A DNA stretch of 6,418 bases from Desulfatirhabdium butyrativorans (GTDB taxonomy: Bacteria; Desulfobacterota; Desulfobacteria; Desulfobacterales; JAIFKL01): assembly GCA_022736535.1 (NCBI GenBank), contig DZCT01000176.1, positions 3,611 to 10,028 of the forward strand. Reading direction: 5' to 3'. A model generated the notes under the pieces. The model had not been told where the DNA came from and searched no databases. It saw only the letters and a program-made list of their open reading frames with translations. Position numbers and translations under genes: made by a program. Below are positions 6,187 through 6,418 of the stretch, in pieces (position 1 is the first letter of the stretch; each line of letters begins with the position of its first letter).

Positions 6187-6239
6187 GGCGCGGCATTTTC
6201 CGCCGCCTCCCTGCAAAAAACGCTCTGTTTATTTTTGCA
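6187..6239. other. Two further hairpins in the 3' intergenic region
   Basis: The first is GC-rich: GGCGCGG (6187-6193) pairs with CCGCCGCC (6200-6207) with one bulged C, around CATTTT. The second has arms TGCAAAAA (6212-6219) and TTTTTGCA (6232-6239) with a 12-base loop. The second overlaps the motif shared in inverted form with 209-225. I see no convincing coding sequence on either strand between 6135 and 6418. Confidence 0.4.
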
Positions 6240-6336
6240 CTCCGGAGCCGACGGGCGTGCTGAAAAAAAATCTGCGGGCATCCGCCTGACAGTATAATAC
6301 CGAATCTCTATTGAAAGCATTCTCTCATTTTGTTTC

Positions 6337-6410
6337 CCGCAGAGATCACAGAGTTTTAAAAGACCGCAGAGATCACAGAGTTTTTTTTAAACTCTCTGTG
6401 TTCTCCGTGG
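6337..6410. repeat. CGCAGAG-type repeat: two direct copies and one inverted copy
   Basis: A 21-base unit beginning CCGCAGAGATCACAGAG and ending TTTT occurs at 6337-6357 and again, identical, at 6364-6384. The stretch 6394-6410, CTCTGTGTTCTCCGTGG, is an inverted and diverged copy. With 6364-6380 it can form a 17-position stem with 15 pairs (one of them G-T) around a 13-base loop that starts with eight T. The unit resembles widespread intergenic repeats built on CGCAGAG and CTCTGTG. The function is unknown, and the array is likely to continue past the right edge. Confidence 0.65.
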
Positions 6411-6418
6411 GCTTTTCC

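Noticed and set aside
6293..6298. TATAAT as a promoter -10 box
   Set aside because: No -35 box lies at 16-18 bases upstream and no gene start is visible downstream in the window.
6295..6306. TAATACCGAATC resembling the outer end of the 5568-5687 element
   Set aside because: The match to TAATACCGATTC is only about ten bases and does not continue into the CGCTTTCAAA part, so it may be chance.
6337..6410. Possible CRISPR array
   Set aside because: There are only two direct copies of 21 bases, with a 6-base gap, and a third copy is inverted; no spacers of suitable length exist.

Overview
The window reads as a piece of a bacterial chromosome: five genes, all on the + strand, separated by intergenic stretches full of small palindromic repeats. 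The organism cannot be identified from this alone. A high-affinity branched-chain amino acid ABC ATPase, a Uma2-type nuclease gene, a secreted ankyrin protein and repeat-rich intergenic DNA together resemble large, repeat-rich genomes such as filamentous or multicellular Desulfobacterota, but this is only a guess. Base composition is uneven: the livF gene is visibly richer in G+C than the PIN and Uma2 genes.

Layout. Positions 1-242 are non-coding and carry hairpin repeats with a GCCCCGTAGGGGC-type core in both orientations, plus a hairpin with a TTC triloop. At 243-956 lies livF, the ATP-binding subunit of a branched-chain amino acid importer; its partners livG/H/M/K are not visible. Ten bases later starts a compact two-gene unit: an AAA/ABC-type (AAA_21-like) ATPase (967-2322), overlapping by ATGA with a PIN-domain protein (2319-2831). 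The ATPase gene contains a nearly perfect in-frame tandem duplication of 72/75 bases. After a 61-base gap comes a large gene for an exported ankyrin-repeat protein (2893-5538, 881 aa, about 22 repeats plus a cap) with an insertion in repeat 7 and a cysteine-rich tail. Between it and the last gene sits a 120-base element (5568-5687) bounded by 21-base inverted repeats and packed with four small hairpins; its right end may supply a -35 box. The last gene (5718-6134) encodes a short Uma2-type PD-(D/E)XK protein lacking the usual N-terminal part. The tail, 6135-6418, is a run of hairpins and repeats with no gene.

How the genes may work together. The ATPase and PIN genes are translationally coupled and probably form one functional pair: an ATP-driven sensor or switch with a ribonuclease-like effector. 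This is the layout of toxin-antitoxin-like or anti-phage modules, though I cannot match it to a named system. livF is metabolic and probably only the upstream neighbour. The ankyrin and Uma2 genes have their own ribosome binding sites and look like independent accessory genes of the same region.
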